Notes under the pieces: generated by a model | The model's database searches: none | Told to the model about the DNA's origin: nothing | What the model saw: the letters and a program-made list of their open reading frames with translations, nothing else | Assembly: GCA_030528155.1 (NCBI GenBank) | Contig: JAUMZL010000009.1 | Span: forward strand, 1-64,000 | Direction: 5' to 3' | DNA from: Aerococcus sp. | GTDB taxonomy: Bacteria > Bacillota > Bacilli > Lactobacillales > Aerococcaceae | DNA length: 64,000 nucleotides | Shown: positions 6,659 through 17,769 of the stretch, in pieces | How the letters are laid out: the number at the start of each line of letters is the position of its first letter | Position numbering within the stretch: the stretch's first letter is position 1 | Position numbers and translations under genes: made by a program

Positions 6659-9274
6659 ATGGTAGCACAGCTAGAAATGACGACATCTTTACAGGAAGCG
6701 GTGGGATTGGCGCAGCAGATTGCAGTGACGCGGCGCCATCAAGAGATAAGTGTCGCCCATTTATTCAAAGCTTTGGTTCAACCGGGCGAATTTGCCTATC
6801 AATTTTATCAGGATTTAGGAGTCAATCTCGCTGCGATGGATCAAGAACTGAGTAGAGAAATCGATGAGATTGCCGTAGTGAGTGGCAATGGGGTACAGTA
6901 CGGTCAGTCCGTTTCCCGCTCATTTTCTGAATTAATCCAATCAGCAACCAAACATGCACATGAGAATGGGGATGAGTATCTCGCCACCGACATGGTGCTC
7001 TATGCACTATTTGATTTAAGCTATTTACCGCTGACCAAATGGCTTCAAGGGACACTCACCAGGGATCAGGTGAAACAAAAAATAACAGACTTACGGCAAG
7101 GAGCCCGCGTGACTTCACAGAACGCGGAGGCGACCTATGATGCTTTAGAAAAGTACGGTATTGATTTAACCCAACAAGCCCGAAAACAGCATTTAGACCC
7201 TATTATTGGCCGTGATGATGAAATTCGCGACATGATTCGGATATTGTCACGGAAAACGAAGAACAATCCCGTATTGATTGGAGACCCTGGGGTGGGGAAA
7301 ACCGCTTTAGTAGAGGGACTGGCACAGCGGATTGTCAAAGGAGATGTGCCGACCAATCTGAAAGACAAAACCGTATTTTCTTTGGATATGGGTGCATTGA
7401 TTGCTGGAGCTAAATACCGTGGCGATTTTGAAGAACGATTTAAAGCTGTCCTCAATGAAGTGAAGAAGGCAGATGGCCAGATTATTCTTTTCATCGATGA
7501 AATTCACAATATTGTTGGAGCAGGAAAAGCTGAGGGGGCCATGGATGCAGGTAACCTCCTCAAACCGATGCTGGCACGGGGAGAGCTCCATTGTATTGGC
7601 GCCACCACATTGGATGAATACCGCCAATACATGGAAAAAGACAAAGCACTCGAGCGGCGCTTTCAACGGGTGCTGGTGCAGGAACCGACTGTCCAAGAGA
7701 CAATCAGCATCCTACGCGGGTTGCGCGAGAGTTTTGAAAACCACCATCATGTAAAAATTCACGATCAAGCCTTAGTTGCAGCGGCAGAGTTAGCGGATCG
7801 CTACATTACTGACCGTTTTTTGCCCGATAAGGCGATTGACCTCGTGGACGAAGCGAGCGCAGAAATTCGCGTTGAGATGAACTCCATGCCAACAGACCTC
7901 GACCAAGAGCAGCGGCGATTATTGCAGTTAGAAATCGAAGAAGCAGCCCTCAAGGAGGAAGACGACCAAGCCTCCATAGATCGCCTCCATGATCTGCAAA
8001 AAGAACTGGCTGACCTCAGGGAACGCGTCAACCAGCTCACCATGCAATGGCAACAGGAAAAATCAGCAGTGGAAGATATTCAGCATAAACGTGAAGCCAT
8101 TGAAGCGGCAAAGCGGCAACTCGAAAAAGCGCAGAATGACTATGATTTAGAAACAGCTGCTAAACTGCAACATGGGACGCTGCCACAATTGCAACATGAA
8201 CTCGCTGATTTGGAAGCTAAATATGAAAGCGAAGAAGGCGACAGTTTCAGTCTAGTACATGAGGCAGTAACCGCCGAGCAAATTGCAGCGGTAGTCTCCA
8301 GACAGACTGGTATTCCAGTTGCAAAATTGACAGAAAGTGATCGCCAAAAATTGCTCAATCTCAATCAGGAACTTCATCGTCGGGTTATTGGGCAGGATGA
8401 AGCGGTGACGAGTGTCGCTAACGCGGTGTTGCGATCACGTGCCGGCATCCAAAACCCCGACCGACCTATTGGCTCATTCCTTTTTCTGGGGCCAACTGGA
8501 GTGGGCAAGACCGAGCTTGCCAAAGCATTAGCAGAAGATTTATTTGATGATGAGCGTAATATGATCCGTTTAGATATGAGTGAATACATGGATAAGATCA
8601 GTGTATCGCGTTTGATTGGGGCGGCTCCCGGCTATGTGGGTTACGAAGAAGGCGGTCAATTGAGCGAAGCGGTTCGTCGCCATCCGTATTCTGTCGTACT
8701 CTTGGACGAAATTGAAAAAGCGCATCCTGACGTTTTTAATTTATTACTGCAGATTCTTGATGATGGACGCTTGACCGATTCTAAAGGACACGAAATTGAC
8801 TTTAAGCATACGATTCTAATTATGACCAGTAATTTAGGATCAGATCTTCTATTGGAGAGTGTCAAAGGTAAAAATGACGTTCAAACGATTGATCAAACGA
8901 CGAAGGATCAGATCGATATGCGTTTGCATCAAGCCTTTAAACCGGAGTTTCTCAATCGTATTGATGAAATTATCTACTTTACCCCATTAACGCCGACCCA
9001 CATGCAGGGAATTGTCCGTAAGATGATGATGGCGTTGACACAGCGATTAGCGCAACAGCAAATCGTTTTGACCTATACCGATGCGGTTGTGGAATGGTTA
9101 TCTACTGTGGCGTATGAACCTGAATATGGGGCACGGCCATTGCGGCGTTTTATTACAAACCAGGTGGAAACGCCGATTGCACGCTTGATTATTGCAGGAT
9201 CAGTTGGAGAGTCACACCGCGTTTTGTTGGATTATGATCCAGAAACGGATCAACTGCTCGTCACTTCGGATTAG
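6659..9274 (+). CDS. clpB: ATP-dependent disaggregase ClpB
   Basis: An 871-residue Hsp100 hexameric chaperone that pulls apart aggregated proteins together with DnaK. The order is an N-terminal Clp repeat domain (1-145), the first AAA+ module with Walker A GDPGVGKT (208-215) and Walker [10 protein letters not shown], a long charged coiled-coil middle domain (about 405-530) that separates ClpB from ClpA/ClpX, and the second AAA+ module with Walker A GPTGVGKT (about 611-618) and [10 protein letters not shown]. No ClpP-docking loop of the IGF/IGL type is evident, in keeping with a disaggregase. AAGGAGG 6 nt upstream of the ATG fixes the start. Monocistronic under CtsR control. Confidence 0.97.
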   Translation: MVAQLEMTTSLQEAVGLAQQIAVTRRHQEISVAHLFKALVQPGEFAYQFYQDLGVNLAAMDQELSREIDEIAVVSGNGVQYGQSVSRSFSELIQSATKHAHENGDEYLATDMVLYALFDLSYLPLTKWLQGTLTRDQVKQKITDLRQGARVTSQNAEATYDALEKYGIDLTQQARKQHLDPIIGRDDEIRDMIRILSRKTKNNPVLIGDPGVGKTALVEGLAQRIVKGDVPTNLKDKTVFSLDMGALIAGAKYRGDFEERFKAVLNEVKKADGQIILFIDEIHNIVGAGKAEGAMDAGNLLKPMLARGELHCIGATTLDEYRQYMEKDKALERRFQRVLVQEPTVQETISILRGLRESFENHHHVKIHDQALVAAAELADRYITDRFLPDKAIDLVDEASAEIRVEMNSMPTDLDQEQRRLLQLEIEEAALKEEDDQASIDRLHDLQKELADLRERVNQLTMQWQQEKSAVEDIQHKREAIEAAKRQLEKAQNDYDLETAAKLQHGTLPQLQHELADLEAKYESEEGDSFSLVHEAVTAEQIAAVVSRQTGIPVAKLTESDRQKLLNLNQELHRRVIGQDEAVTSVANAVLRSRAGIQNPDRPIGSFLFLGPTGVGKTELAKALAEDLFDDERNMIRLDMSEYMDKISVSRLIGAAPGYVGYEEGGQLSEAVRRHPYSVVLLDEIEKAHPDVFNLLLQILDDGRLTDSKGHEIDFKHTILIMTSNLGSDLLLESVKGKNDVQTIDQTTKDQIDMRLHQAFKPEFLNRIDEIIYFTPLTPTHMQGIVRKMMMALTQRLAQQQIVLTYTDAVVEWLSTVAYEPEYGARPLRRFITNQVETPIARLIIAGSVGESHRVLLDYDPETDQLLVTSD

Positions 9275-9295
9275 CCATATTTCTAGTGTAAACCG

Positions 9296-9406
9296 AAAAC
9301 GCTCATATTGGTGAACTGATATGCTCCTCTTTAAGTAGAAAGGATAAGTCCTAAGATGACTTGAAGGGGAGCATATTATCGTCATTGATCAGTATGAGCG
9401 TTTTTT
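9296..9406 (+). terminator. Long, internally structured terminator after clpB
   Basis: AAAACGCTCATA (from 9296) pairs with TATGAGCGTTTT (ending near 9404) and is followed by a T run. Inside, ATATGCTCC near 9330 pairs with GGGGAGCATAT near 9366, and AGGA/TCCT makes a small tip hairpin. The 111-nt nested palindrome is much longer than a usual terminator. Confidence 0.75.
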
Positions 9407-9441
9407 AAGGGCTTGCATTTCCTATGAGTAAGCAACGGCGG

Positions 9442-9471
9442 TTGATTGTTCGGGTTTTCTCATGTTATGAT
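9442..9471 (+). promoter_or_regulatory. Candidate promoter of tgt-yajC-comN
   Basis: TTGATT (9442-9447), 18 bp, TATGAT (9466-9471), about 30 nt before the tgt start. Confidence 0.55.
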
Positions 9472-9480
9472 ATGTGATGA

Positions 9481-10647
<1,167 letters not shown>

Positions 10648-10695
10648 CGGAATAAGCTATAGTGTTATTAACAACCAATGAGGAGGATTTTTTGT

Positions 10696-11118
10696 ATGAA
10701 TAACTGGTTTATTGCATCTGGTGGCAGTCTGATGACGACCGTAGTCATGTTTGTAGCCATGCTCGGTCTGTTGTATTTCATGATGATTCGCCCAGCGAAA
10801 AAACAACAAAAAGAATACAGCGATATGCTGAGTCAATTATCGGTCGGTGATGAAGTGATTTTGCGCTCAGGTCTGCACGGACTCATCAGTGAAATTGACA
10901 CCAAGAAAAATACCATCACGCTCGATGCAGAAGGTATCTACTTGGTGTTTGAACGTGGGGCAATCATGACGATTGTTTCTCACAATAATCCAACCAATAG
11001 TGCGTTCGATGATCCAGCAGCTGAAGACTTAGCAGGCGCTGAAAAAGACACCACGAGTTCCGCTGTCAATGCACACGAGACGATCGCAGAGGACGATGAG
11101 CCAAACGGTGACGAATAA
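10696..11118 (+). CDS. yajC: Preprotein translocase accessory subunit YajC
   Basis: A 140-residue single-pass membrane protein that associates with SecDF/SecYEG. One transmembrane helix (about 10-30, MTTVVMFVAMLGLLYFMMI) is followed by the family signature RPAKKQQKEY and a small beta domain with VGDEVILRSGLHG. The acidic, low-complexity C-tail (about 100-140) is longer than in many YajC proteins. The ATG at 10696 is used because AGGAGG at 10681-10686 lies 9 nt before it; an in-frame ATG at 10678 precedes the ribosome site. secDF is not in the window. Confidence 0.95.
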   Translation: MNNWFIASGGSLMTTVVMFVAMLGLLYFMMIRPAKKQQKEYSDMLSQLSVGDEVILRSGLHGLISEIDTKKNTITLDAEGIYLVFERGAIMTIVSHNNPTNSAFDDPAAEDLAGAEKDTTSSAVNAHETIAEDDEPNGDE

Positions 11119-11122
11119 AACC

Positions 11123-11404
11123 ATGACACTCACCAGATGGCAGACCGTGCGACTATGGCGAGCCTTCCGTAAAAAAGCAAAGGCATTCGAAAAAGCTGGC
11201 TATGACAATATTTGTTGGTCAGACATCAAGCATTACTTCGAATCCTTCAAATGGAAACGGAAAATGCCAGCATCTATTGCGTTAATGCGTCAAGAGATTG
11301 AGGCATTGAGTGTTAACCAATATTTTGACTATAAACAATTAGAAGCGTCAGCCCTCGCTGTCCCCAAACTGGAGGATATGAACTGGGATGAACTATTAAA
11401 ATAA
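11123..11404 (+). CDS. comN: ComN-like post-transcriptional regulator
   Basis: A 93-residue protein that fits the small post-transcriptional regulator family (ComN/YrzD): an N-terminal GYDNICWSDIKHY helix region, KWKRKMP and the conserved IEALSVNQYFDYKQLEA motif. In Bacillus ComN binds the 5' region of comE mRNA, and its gene also sits close to tgt and yajC, which supports the call. The start is uncertain: an in-frame ATG at 11096 overlaps yajC but its GAGG is only 3 nt away; the ATG at 11123 matches the family length. No competence operon is present here, so the target is unknown. Confidence 0.7.
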   Translation: MTLTRWQTVRLWRAFRKKAKAFEKAGYDNICWSDIKHYFESFKWKRKMPASIALMRQEIEALSVNQYFDYKQLEASALAVPKLEDMNWDELLK

Positions 11405-11463
11405 TTCCCTAAAAACTAACCGGAGTTGTCCTATAAATAGGAGATCGGGACATCTCATAGAAA

Positions 11464-11497
11464 AACTGAAGTGGTGATTCATCACTTCGGTTTTTTC
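11464..11497 (+). terminator. Terminator after comN
   Basis: AACTGAAGTG pairs with CACTTCGGTT (one wobble pair), followed by TTTTTT. Confidence 0.85.
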
Positions 11498-11498
11498 T

Positions 11499-11526
11499 TT
11501 GGTCAAAATGGCCCCTCCCGTATAAA
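11499..11526 (+). promoter_or_regulatory. Candidate promoter of the mntR-dinB-ytoI-nrnA unit
   Basis: TTGGTC (11499-11504), 16 bp, TATAAA (11521-11526). The remaining 220 bp before mntR holds no gene and no inverted repeat that I could recognise as a metalloregulator site. Confidence 0.45.
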
Positions 11527-11750
11527 ATAGAAAAAGCGTGCTAAGATAGGAGCGAGAGCTTTTCTGACGACACCATTTTGGTATTTAATGTTTCTAAGTA
11601 GAAAAGAAGGATGATTCAGCCCAGCCTTTTTTGGCAGTACAGGCGCTATTTGGGAAAGCGAGTGGCTAGCTGAAAACTAAGATGACGTTTTCAACATTTG
11701 GCGCTAAAATGGATGAATAAAAACAAGGAAAATGGAAAGAGATGGTAGCA

Positions 11751-12407
11751 ATGTCCCGCAGTAAGGACGATTATATGAAAGCAATCGCGGAGCTTGGCGG
11801 AATCACTGATTGCGTCAGCAACAAAGCGATCAGTGATAGTTTAAGTGTCTCTGCGGCATCGGTCAGTGAAATGATCAATCGCCTCCAACGCGAAGGCTTG
11901 GTGAAGAATACGCCTTATCAAGGGGTGTCTTTGACACCGGCGGGACGTTCTTTTGCAGCATTGGTTATCCGGCGTCATCGCATTTGGGAGGTGTTCCTCT
12001 ACAATAAGCTGGGATATTCTTGGGAAGAGGTTCATGAGGAGGCAGAAGACCTCGAACACCATGCTTCGGGGGCTTTTATTGATCGTATGGAAGCGTATTT
12101 GGATTTTCCCAAATATTGTCCGCACGGTGGGTTAATCCCGGCTAAGGATGGGGCTATGCCTGATATGGTCAACTACCGCCTCAGTGGTTTAGATGAGGGG
12201 GAGTATTTCCAGTTGCGGCGTGTCACTGATCAACGCGAATTTTTGGAAAGTATCGATGCCCTACATCTTAAATTAGAGGAGACGTATCAACTACTTGAGA
12301 AGAAAGAGGATGAACTGTCGATTCGGCATGGTGATAAAACCTATACCTTAAGTCGCCAGCTGGCAGATCACCTCTATATCAATCCTATCAAGGGGCCGCG
12401 AGACTGA
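11751..12407 (+). CDS. mntR: DtxR-family manganese/iron-dependent repressor
   Basis: A 218-residue metal-dependent transcription regulator. An N-terminal winged helix (about 1-62) is followed by the metal-binding dimerisation domain. The ligands match those of the streptococcal ScaR/SloR type: Asp7 (SKDDYMKAI), His76 and Glu80 (RRHRIWE), Glu99, Glu102 and His103 (EDLEHH). A C-terminal FeoA/SH3-like domain (about 145-218) makes it the three-domain form, longer than the 142-residue Bacillus MntR. The ATG at 11751 is preferred over 11742 because GGAAAGAG lies 9 nt before it and homologues begin at this Met. First gene of a four-gene unit; its regulon, usually Mn transporters, is not in the window. 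Confidence 0.88.
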   Translation: MSRSKDDYMKAIAELGGITDCVSNKAISDSLSVSAASVSEMINRLQREGLVKNTPYQGVSLTPAGRSFAALVIRRHRIWEVFLYNKLGYSWEEVHEEAEDLEHHASGAFIDRMEAYLDFPKYCPHGGLIPAKDGAMPDMVNYRLSGLDEGEYFQLRRVTDQREFLESIDALHLKLEETYQLLEKKEDELSIRHGDKTYTLSRQLADHLYINPIKGPRD

Positions 12408-12444
12408 CCAATAAGAACGGGTGCGGTTTTGAAGGAGGTGTGGT

Positions 12445-13623
12445 ATGCGGCAAATTGGTATTCTTGAATTTGATGAACCCTATACCAAGGAAGAGCGGAA
12501 AATCTTGCATGTCGATATGGATGCCTTTTACGCATCGATTGAACAGCGCGACCACCCTGAACTACGTAATAAACCCGTCATTATTGCTCGTCATCCCAAA
12601 GAAACGAGTGGCAAAGGCGTAGTAGCAACGGCTAGCTATGAGGCCCGCCGCTATGGAGTGCATTCGGCCATGAGTGCGCAAGAAGCGTATGAACTGTGTC
12701 CACAAGGGATATTTGTCCGCGGCCGTCACGACTATTATCGCCAGGTGTCTAACGAAGTGCGAGCGATTTTTAAACGCTACACCGACAAGATCGAACCTTT
12801 ATCGATTGATGAGGCATTTCTTGACGTCACCGCGAATAAGAAGGGGATTCCATCAGCTCTTTATGTTGCTCAGGATATTCAACGCACCATCGCCCAAGAA
12901 TTACATCTCACCTGTAGCATTGGTGTTTCCTACAATAAATTTATTGCGAAGCTTGCTTCTGATTACCATAAACCGCACGGCATCACTGTAATTCCGCCCG
13001 ATCAGGCCTTAGCCTTTATTGATCGTTTGCCGGTGGAAGATATTTACGGTATCGGCAAACGTAGCAGTGAAAAACTTCATCAATTGGGAATCACTACGGG
13101 GCGCGAATTGCGTACACTCAGTCAGGAAGATTGTTTAAAATATTTTGGTAAGACGGGGATTGCTATCTATGAACGTGTGCGCGGAGTAGACAATCGTCCT
13201 GTGAAGACGACCCGAGTGCGAAAATCGGTTGGCAATGAAACCACTCTCTATCCCTATGTCTATGATGAAGCACAAATCAGTGAAACGTTGCGTCAGTTAT
13301 CGCGTCAAGTCGCAGAACATGTGACCAAACGCCATCTTCATGGGCAGGTGGTGACATTGAAATTCCGTTATAGTAATTTTCAAACGAGTACGCGCCAACT
13401 TTCACTGAAACAAGCGATCCAAAGTTACGAAGATATTTATTTTTATGCACAACGTTTATGGGATAATTATGGTGATGCGATGCAAGGTGTGCGCTTGTTG
13501 GGGGTGACATTGAGTCATTTTGAACAAGGCCAATACTCGCCAATCCCATTGCCATTGACCTATGAAAGGCATCAGCCAACCACTCATACAGAAGGGAGAG
13601 GACGTGATGGCGACCAAACATGA
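12445..13623 (+). CDS. dinB: DNA polymerase IV (Y family)
   Basis: A 392-residue error-prone translesion polymerase. The catalytic carboxylates are in VDMDAFYASIEQRD (about residue 23) and SIDEAFLDVT (about residue 120). Helix-hairpin-helix residues IYGIGKRSSEKLHQLGI and a C-terminal little-finger domain follow. AAGGAGG precedes the ATG. The protein has about 20 residues before the polymerase core (QIGILEFDEPYTKEERK), common in lactic acid bacteria. The last 17 nt overlap the next gene. No LexA-type site was seen, so co-transcription with mntR is the likely mode of expression. Confidence 0.96.
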   Translation: MRQIGILEFDEPYTKEERKILHVDMDAFYASIEQRDHPELRNKPVIIARHPKETSGKGVVATASYEARRYGVHSAMSAQEAYELCPQGIFVRGRHDYYRQVSNEVRAIFKRYTDKIEPLSIDEAFLDVTANKKGIPSALYVAQDIQRTIAQELHLTCSIGVSYNKFIAKLASDYHKPHGITVIPPDQALAFIDRLPVEDIYGIGKRSSEKLHQLGITTGRELRTLSQEDCLKYFGKTGIAIYERVRGVDNRPVKTTRVRKSVGNETTLYPYVYDEAQISETLRQLSRQVAEHVTKRHLHGQVVTLKFRYSNFQTSTRQLSLKQAIQSYEDIYFYAQRLWDNYGDAMQGVRLLGVTLSHFEQGQYSPIPLPLTYERHQPTTHTEGRGRDGDQT

Positions 13624-14956
13624 AAAGGTACTCGCCTACATCGAAAATTTGCCGATTAATTCGCGCTTATCCGTGCGCAGTATTGCTCATAATCTTTCCG
13701 TCTCGGAAGGCACTGCCTATTCTGCCATAAAGGAGGCAGAAAATCGTCGTCTCGTACAGACCATTGATCGAGTGGGGACCATTCGTATTGAAGGATTTAA
13801 CCAAGAACAGACTAAGCCGGTGATCATTGAAGAATTAATCAATTTGATCAATGGCGAAGTGATGGGAGGAAGCGTTGGGGTAAATCGCCCAGTGAAGAAA
13901 TTCATCATTGCGGCGATGGATGAGTCATCGATTCGCCACTATGTTGAACCCAATGTGCTGATGATTGTTGGTGACCGTGAAGCAGTGCAACGACTGGGCC
14001 TAACAGAACAGATGCCTGTTATCATCACAGGAGGGTTTGAACCGAGTGATGCGGTGAAACGACTGGCTGATCAAAAAGGGATTCCGATTATTGGATCGGC
14101 GTTCGATACCTTTACAACGGTGAATTTGATCAACAAAGCCCTCCTGGAACGAGCGCTCAATGAAAAAGTGCTGTTCATTGATGATATTTATATCCCGCTC
14201 AATCAAGTGACTTACTTGAGGGATACCGACACGGTAGCCGCTTACCATCACCAAAATCGTTTATCGAGCCATTCGCGTTATCCTGTACTGGACAAGTCAG
14301 GCCGCATTAAAGGCATTGTGACCTTGAAGGATATCTATGGACATGAGGCCACTACGCCAATTACTGAAGTGATGACTGCTGATCCTATGGTAACGAAGGG
14401 GAACATGAGCGTATCTAGTATTGCCCAGATGATGCTGTGGGCACATATCGACCTCATGCCGGTTGTTGATGATCATCACCATCTAGTTGGGGTAGTTACG
14501 CGCCAGGATGTCTTAGAAACGATGTCATTGGGGCGTCAGACCGTGCCTAATGAGTACCGCATGGAATCCATGATTGCCAGAAAGGTTCAATGGGTCAGCA
14601 ACGAGGGGGAAGAGCGGGCCCGTTATCATTTCTATCCTGATCAATTTATTGCGGACGACAATGAAAAATTATCCAGTAGTATCCTGATGAGTATGTTATC
14701 ATTGACCGCTGAGAAGTTTGCAACGAGTGTCCTCCAGTTGCGAGCGATTACTCAGCAAGTCACGTTCACCTATCTGAAGCCTGTTCATTTACAGGCCTTG
14801 GTGGAAATTGATATGCGCTTGGTGAACACGGAGGGCAAGGAGCATCAGATTGCAGCCGAGGTGCGTTACGGACGGGTAACGGTTGCCAAAGCCACCATGA
14901 GGCTACTTGAACTAGAAGAAGACGAGCGCGAAGAACGATTAGACCGTCATTATTAA
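13607..14956 (+). CDS. ytoI: DRTGG/CBS-domain and hotdog-fold regulator, YtoI-like
   Basis: A 449-residue protein with an N-terminal winged-helix segment (about 1-65, SVSEGTAYSAIKEAE), a DRTGG domain (about 70-185), two CBS repeats (about 190-310, which in this fold usually bind adenine nucleotides) and a C-terminal hotdog thioesterase-like domain (about 325-440). This is the architecture of Bacillus YtoI, whose ligand is unknown. The ATG at 13607 follows GAAGGGAGAGG and overlaps the end of dinB by 17 nt, indicating translational coupling. It lies directly before nrnA, as in Bacillus, suggesting a link to nucleotide turnover; that is inference. Confidence 0.87.
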   Translation: MATKHEKVLAYIENLPINSRLSVRSIAHNLSVSEGTAYSAIKEAENRRLVQTIDRVGTIRIEGFNQEQTKPVIIEELINLINGEVMGGSVGVNRPVKKFIIAAMDESSIRHYVEPNVLMIVGDREAVQRLGLTEQMPVIITGGFEPSDAVKRLADQKGIPIIGSAFDTFTTVNLINKALLERALNEKVLFIDDIYIPLNQVTYLRDTDTVAAYHHQNRLSSHSRYPVLDKSGRIKGIVTLKDIYGHEATTPITEVMTADPMVTKGNMSVSSIAQMMLWAHIDLMPVVDDHHHLVGVVTRQDVLETMSLGRQTVPNEYRMESMIARKVQWVSNEGEERARYHFYPDQFIADDNEKLSSSILMSMLSLTAEKFATSVLQLRAITQQVTFTYLKPVHLQALVEIDMRLVNTEGKEHQIAAEVRYGRVTVAKATMRLLELEEDEREERLDRHY

Positions 14957-14983
14957 TCATTAAAAGAGTAAAGGAGATCCTGC

Positions 14984-15961
14984 ATGTTCAAAGAAATTTT
15001 AGCAGCTATTGAAGCTAGCGACACGATTATTATTCACCGCCATATTCATCCCGATCCTGATGCGGTTGGCTCACAATTGGGATTACGCGACAGTCTACGC
15101 ACCACCTATCCTGATAAGAAAGTCTATGCGGTAGGGTTTGATGAACCAACGTTGGCCTACATTGGTACTATGGATCAAATTTCCGATGAGACGTATAAAG
15201 ATGCCTTGGTTATCGTTAACGATACGGCAGACACCCCTCGCATCGACGATCAGCGCTTTAATACAGGCCGTCAACTGATTAAGGTTGACCACCATCCCAA
15301 CCGCGATCCATATGGCGATTTATTGTATGTGGAAGAAGAAGCAAGCTCAGTGAGTGAGATTTGGGCTCAAGTGATTCTTTCCGAGGATAATCCGCTTAAA
15401 TTATCGGTTGAAGGCGCAAAGGCTTTATTCTTAGGAATCGTAGGCGATACCGGGCGTTTCTTGTTTGATACGACGACGCCAGAAACCATGCGGATTGCAG
15501 GCGAATTGATGAGTTACAGCTTCCCTGCTAGCGAATTAATGCAACTGGCCAATACTCAAACCGTTGCTCAAGCAAAATTGCAGGGCTATGTCTTGGAACA
15601 AATGACGGTGACTCCAGATGGGTTAGTCAGCTATGTCACTATCAGTCAAGCTTTGATGCAACAGCTGTCCCTTACCGAAGCAGAAACACACAAAATTGTG
15701 CAATTGCCAGGGTCCATCAAAGGGGTTGTGGCATGGGTAATCTTCGTGGAACGCGAAGGTGGCGAACACCGTGTACATTTCCGTTCAAAGGGACCAGCAA
15801 TCAATGAAATTGCTGAAAATCATCATGGCGGTGGCCATGCCAAAGCGAGTGGGGCAACGGCCTATAGTGCAGAGGAACGTGAAGCCATCATTACTGAAGT
15901 AGACCGTGCGAGTCAGCTATTTAAGCAAGAACGCGAGGCCGAAGGGACTTTTAATTTTTAA
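14984..15961 (+). CDS. nrnA: Bifunctional oligoribonuclease / pAp phosphatase
   Basis: A 325-residue DHH/DHHA1 phosphoesterase that degrades 2-5 nt RNAs and removes the 3' phosphate of pAp. Mn-binding motifs are visible in order: HRHIHPDPDAVGS (about residue 19), VNDTAD (about 83), KVDHHPN (about 104, the DHH motif) and GIVGDTGRF (about 152). The C-terminal DHHA1 domain carries HGGGHAKASGA. AAAGGAG precedes the ATG. Last gene of the mntR unit. Confidence 0.94.
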   Translation: MFKEILAAIEASDTIIIHRHIHPDPDAVGSQLGLRDSLRTTYPDKKVYAVGFDEPTLAYIGTMDQISDETYKDALVIVNDTADTPRIDDQRFNTGRQLIKVDHHPNRDPYGDLLYVEEEASSVSEIWAQVILSEDNPLKLSVEGAKALFLGIVGDTGRFLFDTTTPETMRIAGELMSYSFPASELMQLANTQTVAQAKLQGYVLEQMTVTPDGLVSYVTISQALMQQLSLTEAETHKIVQLPGSIKGVVAWVIFVEREGGEHRVHFRSKGPAINEIAENHHGGGHAKASGATAYSAEEREAIITEVDRASQLFKQEREAEGTFNF

Positions 15962-15968
15962 GAGACTG

Positions 15969-16013
15969 AAAAAGGAGTTACGACAACATATGAAGGTGTC
16001 GTAACTCCTTTTT
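15969..16013. terminator. Bidirectional terminator between nrnA and zwf
   Basis: AAAAAGGAGTTACGACA pairs perfectly with TGTCGTAACTCCTTTTT, giving a T tail on both strands. Confidence 0.95.
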
Positions 16014-16026
16014 GTGTGGATAAGTT

Positions 16027-17520
16027 TTAATCTTTGGGGTTAGGCGTCTCCCACTGTGGCTCATAGATCCATTGCCTGCCATCGCGTTTGAGTAAGTCGT
16101 CAGCGGCTTTTGGACCGGTAGAGAGGGCAGGATAATTGGGAAAGTCTGGGGCTGGCATCGCTTCCCAGGCACTCTCAATGCTATCCGTAATGCGCCATTG
16201 TTCCTCAATTTCAGCGATCGTTGAGAAGATCGTCTTATCGCCACGTAAAGCGCAGTAGATAATGGACTCGTAGGATTCTGGGGTATATAGGCTATCGAGC
16301 ACGTCTTGGTCTGGCCAAAACGGCATAACTTGTTGGCTTTTGATCGTCCCAAATTCTTTTTGATTGAGCACGATTCTAGCGCCGAGTTCCGGTGTGATCA
16401 CAAAGGAAAGACGCGAAGGGTTATCCGACAGGTCCCCATCGGATTTAAAGATCAATTCAACGGTAGTGTATTTCCCTGCACTGAGATTCTTTCCCGTACG
16501 GAAGTAGAAGGGCACGCCTTGCCAGCGCTTGGCATGGCTAGTCAAGCGTCCCGCCACGTAGGTTTCGGTTAGACTGTCATCATCGACTTGTTCCTCGTCG
16601 CGGTAGGCGATCCGTTTGCCGTCTTTGGATTGATCATATTGACCCCGCACGATGTTTTCCTGTACTTGTTCCATACTGAGTGTTGGTAATGAACGGAGAA
16701 AAGCCACTTTTTTGGCATGAAGATCAGACGCAGTGTTCTCTTGGGGGAGATCCATTCCGACAAAAGACATGACTTGAAGGATATGATTTTGGAACATGTC
16801 TAACAAAGCCCCATTGTCATCATAGTAGCCGCCACGTGAGCCTACCGGTAGATTTTCACTGAGGGTGACTTGAACATGATCGATAAAATGATAGTTCCAA
16901 ATGCCTTCGATCATCGGGTTGAAACGTCGCAAAAACCAGATGTTTTGCACGGTTTCTTTGCCGATGTAATGGTCAATACGGTAGATGTCTTCATTGCTGA
17001 ACGTTTCTGCTAATGTGTCATTCAATGCTTTGGCGGAAGTTCGATCATGGCCAAATGGTTTCTCAAGTAACACGCGGTGCGTCCCGTCCATAGTCATGAT
17101 ACCGCTTGATTTCAAATGTTTTGTGGCCACGTCAAAAAGATTTGGTGCAATGGAAAGATAATAGAGATAACGACTCTCAATCGAAAATTTTTCCTTGAGT
17201 GTCTGCATTTTTTCCTTTAAGATCGTAAAATGTTCCTCTTTGGTGGCATCATTGGCAACATAGTAGAAATGATCTTGAAATTGTTTGAGACGTTTTTCCT
17301 CAACCTCGATACCTGCTTTTTTCAGCGCATCGGCAACCACTTGGCGAAAATAGTCGTCATCCCATTCACGGCGTGCCGTTCCAATAACAGCAAAATGCTT
17401 ACTGAGTAGGTGACGGTGATAGAGCTGATAGATGGCAGGATAGAGTTTTCGGCTAGCGAGATCTCCCGTGGCACCGAAAAGGACGATTAAACCAGATTGT
17501 CTTGGCTGGGTTTGGGACAT
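16027..17520 (-). CDS. zwf: Glucose-6-phosphate 1-dehydrogenase
   Basis: A 497-residue enzyme of the oxidative pentose phosphate pathway, converting glucose 6-phosphate and NADP+ to 6-phosphogluconolactone. The N-terminal dinucleotide motif GATGDLA is at 16-22 and the active-site signature RIDHYIGKE at 181-189, with His184 as the substrate-binding residue and the downstream LEKPFGHD motif at about 152. The ATG at 17520 follows GGAAGG; the frame extends 15 codons further up without a better site. gnd is not adjacent. It is monocistronic and divergent from the helicase gene. Confidence 0.96.
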   Translation of the reverse strand: MSQTQPRQSGLIVLFGATGDLASRKLYPAIYQLYHRHLLSKHFAVIGTARREWDDDYFRQVVADALKKAGIEVEEKRLKQFQDHFYYVANDATKEEHFTILKEKMQTLKEKFSIESRYLYYLSIAPNLFDVATKHLKSSGIMTMDGTHRVLLEKPFGHDRTSAKALNDTLAETFSNEDIYRIDHYIGKETVQNIWFLRRFNPMIEGIWNYHFIDHVQVTLSENLPVGSRGGYYDDNGALLDMFQNHILQVMSFVGMDLPQENTASDLHAKKVAFLRSLPTLSMEQVQENIVRGQYDQSKDGKRIAYRDEEQVDDDSLTETYVAGRLTSHAKRWQGVPFYFRTGKNLSAGKYTTVELIFKSDGDLSDNPSRLSFVITPELGARIVLNQKEFGTIKSQQVMPFWPDQDVLDSLYTPESYESIIYCALRGDKTIFSTIAEIEEQWRITDSIESAWEAMPAPDFPNYPALSTGPKAADDLLKRDGRQWIYEPQWETPNPKD

Positions 17521-17769
17521 GTCATCCTTCCTTTCATACGTTATAATGAAATCACTATGAATCAAAGATCAAACACAGTTGTTTAAGACTGGGATTCTCA
17601 GCGATTTCATCGTTTTTTCCTTGGTTTTCCCTAGTGGAATCCCCCAGGCGTAACTAAAAGCTTTCGCCATCACGTGCTGAGGGGTAATGATACTAGGTCT
17701 AGTTTAGCATAATTTGCGATTGAGTTAACAGATAACGAATGCAATCCGACTCATTAAGGAGGTTTTTCA

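Noticed and set aside
11499..11520. CtsR site before mntR (GGTCAAA at 11501)
   Set aside because: Only one heptad is present; CtsR needs two in direct repeat.
13562..13606. Upstream extension of the ytoI-like gene
   Set aside because: The longer start lies deep in dinB without a ribosome site, while GAAGGGAGAGG precedes the ATG at 13607.
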